A stretch of DNA of 64,000 nt from assembly GCF_902364365.1 (NCBI RefSeq), contig NZ_CABJDN010000002.1, forward strand, positions 190,815 to 254,814, written 5' to 3'. A program made the translations under genes and the position numbers. The stretch comes from Bacteroides intestinalis. GTDB taxonomy: Bacteria; Bacteroidota; Bacteroidia; Bacteroidales; Bacteroidaceae. Under the pieces are notes generated by a model. That model searched no databases and was not told the DNA's origin. It saw only the letters and a list, made by a program, of their open reading frames with translations. Below, piece by piece: positions 63,483 to 64,000 of the stretch. Each line of letters begins with the position of its first letter. The first letter of the stretch is position 1.

Positions 63483-64000
63483 GATTTTATAGAACTCAAA
63501 ATAATATGTACTATTTTATCAAGATTAACCTGCTTAGACAAATAATTCTGAGCATATATTTTACCATTTAGCCCCATTCGAGTTCGCTCACATTCAGGAA
63601 CTTCAATCATTTTTTTTAGCAAAGCCTGAAAACCCATAAAATCATTAGATTCACAAACATAACCACATCCAGCACTCTCAATAATACTTGCAGCATCACT
63701 ATCTTTATCTAAGCTAGCAATTACAGGCTTAGATGAGAACATATAAGCAGGAAGTTTAGAGGGACTGGCAGTTCTACCTACACCTGATTTGAGAGTCAAT
63801 AATAGCACATCTGCCTGAGCTTGTATTTCAGGGACTTTCTCCGGTGCTACTGAAGAAAAACATATATTATTATACCCTTTAGACAATCTCAAACATTCCT
63901 CTTTTTCCGATCCATCACCTACTATAAATAGTTTGGCGCGATTAAGATTCAACGATTTAAATACTTCTATTATAAAAGGAACATTTGCTGCAGGACTAAT
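63479..64000 (-). CDS. GT4-family glycosyltransferase, C-terminal part (runs off the window)
   Basis: The minus-strand frame is open from the window edge (64000) to a stop at 63479, giving 173 residues. It contains NVPFIIEVFKSLN, AKLFIVGDGSEKEEC, SSVAPEKVPEIQAQADVLLLTLKSG and SPSKLPAYMFSSKPVIAS, which is the donor-binding half of GT-B enzymes of family 4. An apparent start at 63952 is a TTG inside the domain and is not the real start. It would add a sugar to the growing polysaccharide unit. The N-terminal acceptor domain is outside the window. Confidence 0.9.
   Translation of the reverse strand: MSPAANVPFIIEVFKSLNLNRAKLFIVGDGSEKEECLRLSKGYNNICFSSVAPEKVPEIQAQADVLLLTLKSGVGRTASPSKLPAYMFSSKPVIASLDKDSDAASIIESAGCGYVCESNDFMGFQALLKKMIEVPECERTRMGLNGKIYAQNYLSKQVNLDKIVHIILSSIKS

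Noticed and set aside
1..64000. tRNA, rRNA and CRISPR arrays
   Set aside because: No cloverleaf-type sequence, rRNA segment or regularly spaced direct-repeat array was found on reading the window.

Overview
The window reads as chromosomal DNA of a gut Bacteroides or close relative. The signs are SusC/SusD outer-membrane pairs, many genes preceded by the Bacteroidetes -7 element TAnnTTTG (often with TTTG 19-21 bases upstream) instead of a sigma-70 promoter, few Shine-Dalgarno sequences, a Na+-linked succinate-to-propionate decarboxylase set, and a class II fructose-bisphosphate aldolase. No tRNA, rRNA, CRISPR array or intact insertion sequence was seen. All family calls come from reading motifs; no database search was run.

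Layout. (1) 1-14430: a sialic-acid catabolic locus on the minus strand: N-acetylneuraminate lyase, N-acylglucosamine 2-epimerase, SusC, SusD, two secreted beta-propeller-like proteins, an MFS transporter and the start of a YhcH/NanQ anomerase. A divergent ROK repressor faces it across an AT-rich promoter region. No GH33 sialidase is visible, so the two propeller proteins are candidate glycosidases. (2) 14457-18477: type II pantothenate kinase, a YecH-family protein and a TonB-dependent receptor. (3) 18622-23251: methylmalonyl-CoA epimerase and Na+-pumping methylmalonyl-CoA decarboxylase genes, including an unusual lamin-tail/OadG fusion. (4) 23436-32758: TPR protein, SusA-like neopullulanase, a MarR-controlled TolC/HlyD/MFS efflux operon, and a decayed AAA/PD-(D/E)XK gene.

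(5) 32806-50723 is the accessory region and the most interesting part. It holds two separate sets of genes that look like systems for ribosomally made, radical-SAM-modified peptides (RiPPs). The first, on the minus strand, has a 66-residue GG-leader precursor with a CxCxC core, a hairpin, a radical SAM/SPASM maturase and two TonB-dependent receptor-like beta-barrels. The second, on the plus strand, has a membrane-spanning TPR/HTH regulator, a small secreted protein, a small HTH protein with a Cys-rich tail, a C39-peptidase ABC exporter, an HlyD adaptor, a 70-residue GG-leader precursor with a CxxxC core, and a radical SAM/SPASM enzyme whose start overlaps the precursor stop. Only the second set carries a leader peptidase/exporter, and both precursors fit its expected leader pattern, so it may serve both. 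Between them lie a YdeI-family gene, a short promoter-terminator unit, and an AAA ATPase without an intact partner.

(6) 50791-60883 is mostly housekeeping: fructose-bisphosphate aldolase, an exo/endonuclease/phosphatase-family protein, ribosomal protein L31 type B, an M48-like protein lacking the first zinc histidine, GcvT, PepT, a PurF-like protein lacking the Cys2 nucleophile, and a drug-type MFS transporter. (7) 60993-64000 is the promoter-distal end of a minus-strand surface-polysaccharide cluster: a glycosyltransferase cut by the window edge, a GNAT acetyltransferase, a sugar aminotransferase and an initiating sugar-phosphate transferase.
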